Of a stretch of DNA of 64,000 bases, positions 63,050 through 64,000 are shown piece after piece. The stretch covers positions 186,001 through 250,000 of the forward strand of contig JACKDP010000008.1 in NCBI GenBank assembly GCA_020633435.1, read 5' to 3'. The translations under genes and the position numbers were made by a program. The stretch is from Myxococcales bacterium (GTDB lineage: Bacteria > Myxococcota_A > Bradymonadia > UBA7976 > UBA1532). The first letter of the stretch is position 1; every line of letters begins with the position of its first letter. The notes under the pieces are model-generated. The model searched no databases. It was not told where the DNA came from and saw nothing but the letters and a program-made list of their open reading frames with translations.

Positions 63050-63733
63050 TCAAGAAAATCGGCCGCGCGCCCGGCCGCTGGCCGTCCCCCAGTCCTCCGT
63101 GGGCCAGCCGCGGCGGCGCGCGAGGCGAGCCAGGCGGGGGTCGGGGTGCACCGCGACGGGGCGGCCGACGGCCTCCAGCATGGGCACGTCGCTGAAGGAG
63201 TCGGTGTAGAAGGCGCAGTCGGCCAGCCGGATGCCCCGGGCCGCGGCCCAGGCGGCGGCCACCTGCACCTTGCCGGCCCCGTAGCACAGCGGCTCCTGGG
63301 GCGCGCCGGTGAAGCGGCCGTCGGGCCGCACCTCGAACCGGTTGCAGAGGCTGTCGTCGAAGCCCAGATCGGCCTGGACGAGGCGCGAGAGGTACGTGGA
63401 CGACGTGGTGAGGAGCACGCAGGGCTCGCCGCGAGCGCGGTGGGCGGCCAGGGCGGCGGGCGCCCCCGCGCGCACCCGGCTGGCCACCTCGCGGTGGTAG
63501 AACGCCTCGGTGCGCGCCGCCAGCTCGGCCTCGGGGGTGCCCTCGAGGGTCGCGACGGCCTCGCGGATGACGGCCTCGATGCGGGCGAAGCCCAGGTGGT
63601 AGCGCGCCAGGTGGAAGGCGGCCCGCGCCGCCTGGCCCCGGCTCAGGTAGCCCAGCCGCACCTCGGAGCGGATCCACAGCCGGCCCGAGTTCACGTCGAG
63701 GACGGTGCGATCGAGGTCGAAGAACGCCGTCAC
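63050..63733 (-). CDS. HAD-IB family hydrolase (SerB/phosphatase-like)
   Basis: This 227-residue protein has HAD motif I in FFDLDRTVLDVNSG, motif II in VLLTTSSTYLS, the motif III Lys in YGAGKVQVAAAW, and motif IV in FYTDSFSDVPMLEAVG. The order and spacing match HAD subclass IB (phosphoserine-phosphatase-like) enzymes, which hydrolyse phosphomonoesters of small molecules or lipids. It starts at GTG 63733, overlapping the stop of the response regulator upstream (GTGA), so the two are co-translated. Confidence 0.9.
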   Translation of the reverse strand: MTAFFDLDRTVLDVNSGRLWIRSEVRLGYLSRGQAARAAFHLARYHLGFARIEAVIREAVATLEGTPEAELAARTEAFYHREVASRVRAGAPAALAAHRARGEPCVLLTTSSTYLSRLVQADLGFDDSLCNRFEVRPDGRFTGAPQEPLCYGAGKVQVAAAWAAARGIRLADCAFYTDSFSDVPMLEAVGRPVAVHPDPRLARLARRRGWPTEDWGTASGRARGRFS

Positions 63734-64000
63734 GGCACGAACTTGTAGCCCGCGCCCCGCACCGAGTGCAGGTGCACCGGGGCCGCCGGATCCGGCTCCA
63801 GCAGGCGGCGGAGGCGGACGATGAAGTTGTCGACCACCCGGGTGTTGGGGTGGTTGGACAGGTGCCAGACGTTCTCCAGCAGCTCGGCGCGGCTGACGAC
63901 GCGGCCGGCGTTGGCGGCGAAGTAGCGCAGCAGGTCGAACTCGAGCTGGGTGAGGTGGGCCTCCTCGCCGTCCACCGTCAGGGTGTAGGCGTCGAAGTCG
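63730..64000 (-). CDS. OmpR/PhoB-type response regulator, C-terminal winged helix only (5' end outside window)
   Basis: The 89 visible codons give the DNA-binding half of an OmpR-family regulator: AYTLTVDGEEAHLTQLEFDL, then LLRYFAANAGRVVSRAELLENVW, RVVDNFIVRLRRLLEPD (recognition helix) and the wing ending VRGAGYKFVP. The receiver domain should lie beyond position 64000. The gene overlaps the HAD gene start. Confidence 0.9.
   Translation of the reverse strand, partial: DFDAYTLTVDGEEAHLTQLEFDLLRYFAANAGRVVSRAELLENVWHLSNHPNTRVVDNFIVRLRRLLEPDPAAPVHLHSVRGAGYKFVP

Overview
The window is about 70% GC, densely coded on both strands, and reads as chromosomal DNA of a Myxococcota-like bacterium. The evidence is indirect. 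There are many small lipoproteins with Asp-Ala-rich linkers, several large Ser/Thr protein kinases, a Roadblock-type protein, an AgmX-type domain, a DUF547 protein and frequent 4-base start/stop overlaps (ATGA, GTGA, TTGA). No rRNA, tRNA, CRISPR array, insertion sequence or phage module was seen. No stretch over 300 bases lacks a gene.

Layout. 1-5.0 kb: an RluB-type pseudouridine synthase (cut by the left edge), a ClpP-fold SDH-like protein, a Roadblock-like protein, a barrel-like exported protein, a DUF547 protein and an alkaline-phosphatase-superfamily lipoprotein. 5.1-14.3 kb: acyl-CoA dehydrogenase, a lipoprotein, a two-domain PPK2, an M48 peptidase with a TerB-like tail beside a stand-alone TerB protein, an OPT transporter, a PHP-like protein with an Arg/Asp tail that may be coupled to a 23-residue hydrophobic peptide, and NAD kinase. 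14.3-21 kb: a membrane-anchored MutS-like ATPase, a glycosyltransferase, a neutral-ceramidase-like lipoprotein and unknowns. 21.2-28.2 kb: two overlapping giant kinase-ATPase-TPR proteins. 28.2-29.5 kb: a lower-GC patch with two small exported proteins.

29.5-31.5 kb holds the most distinctive system. It is a bufferin/HvfABC-type RiPP operon: a short exported precursor ending in three EKSCGG repeats, an MNIO (DUF692) enzyme and a DUF2063 partner. The precursor carries a lipobox, so the modified, probably copper-binding peptide may be membrane-anchored. Upstream lies an endolysin-like protein.

33.3-37.7 kb is a BKACE plus biotin-dependent acyl-CoA carboxylase operon. 37.8-40.3 kb holds a parallel beta-helix lipoprotein and a Cys-rich lipoprotein. 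40.3-44.9 kb holds dnaK with a clear terminator, then a Ser/Thr kinase whose catalytic domain is split by a receiver-like domain and whose C-terminus is frameshifted, then two small envelope proteins. 44.9-49.3 kb holds a frameshifted lipoprotein/AgmX pair and a beta-propeller lipoprotein. 49.3-56.1 kb is a mostly overlapping run: TetR, AGPS-like flavoprotein, second flavoprotein, a badly frameshifted Fe-S subunit, lipid kinase and Lnt. This suggests lipid or ether-lipid metabolism. 56.2-64 kb holds a barrel-like protein, a response regulator, a mono-heme lipoprotein, alaS, tyrS, a GNAT, a HAD phosphatase and the end of an OmpR-type regulator.

Functions are inferred from motifs read by eye. 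No database search was possible. Several single-base frameshifts at 42.6, 45.3-45.5 and 52.2-52.5 kb could be real decay or sequence error.
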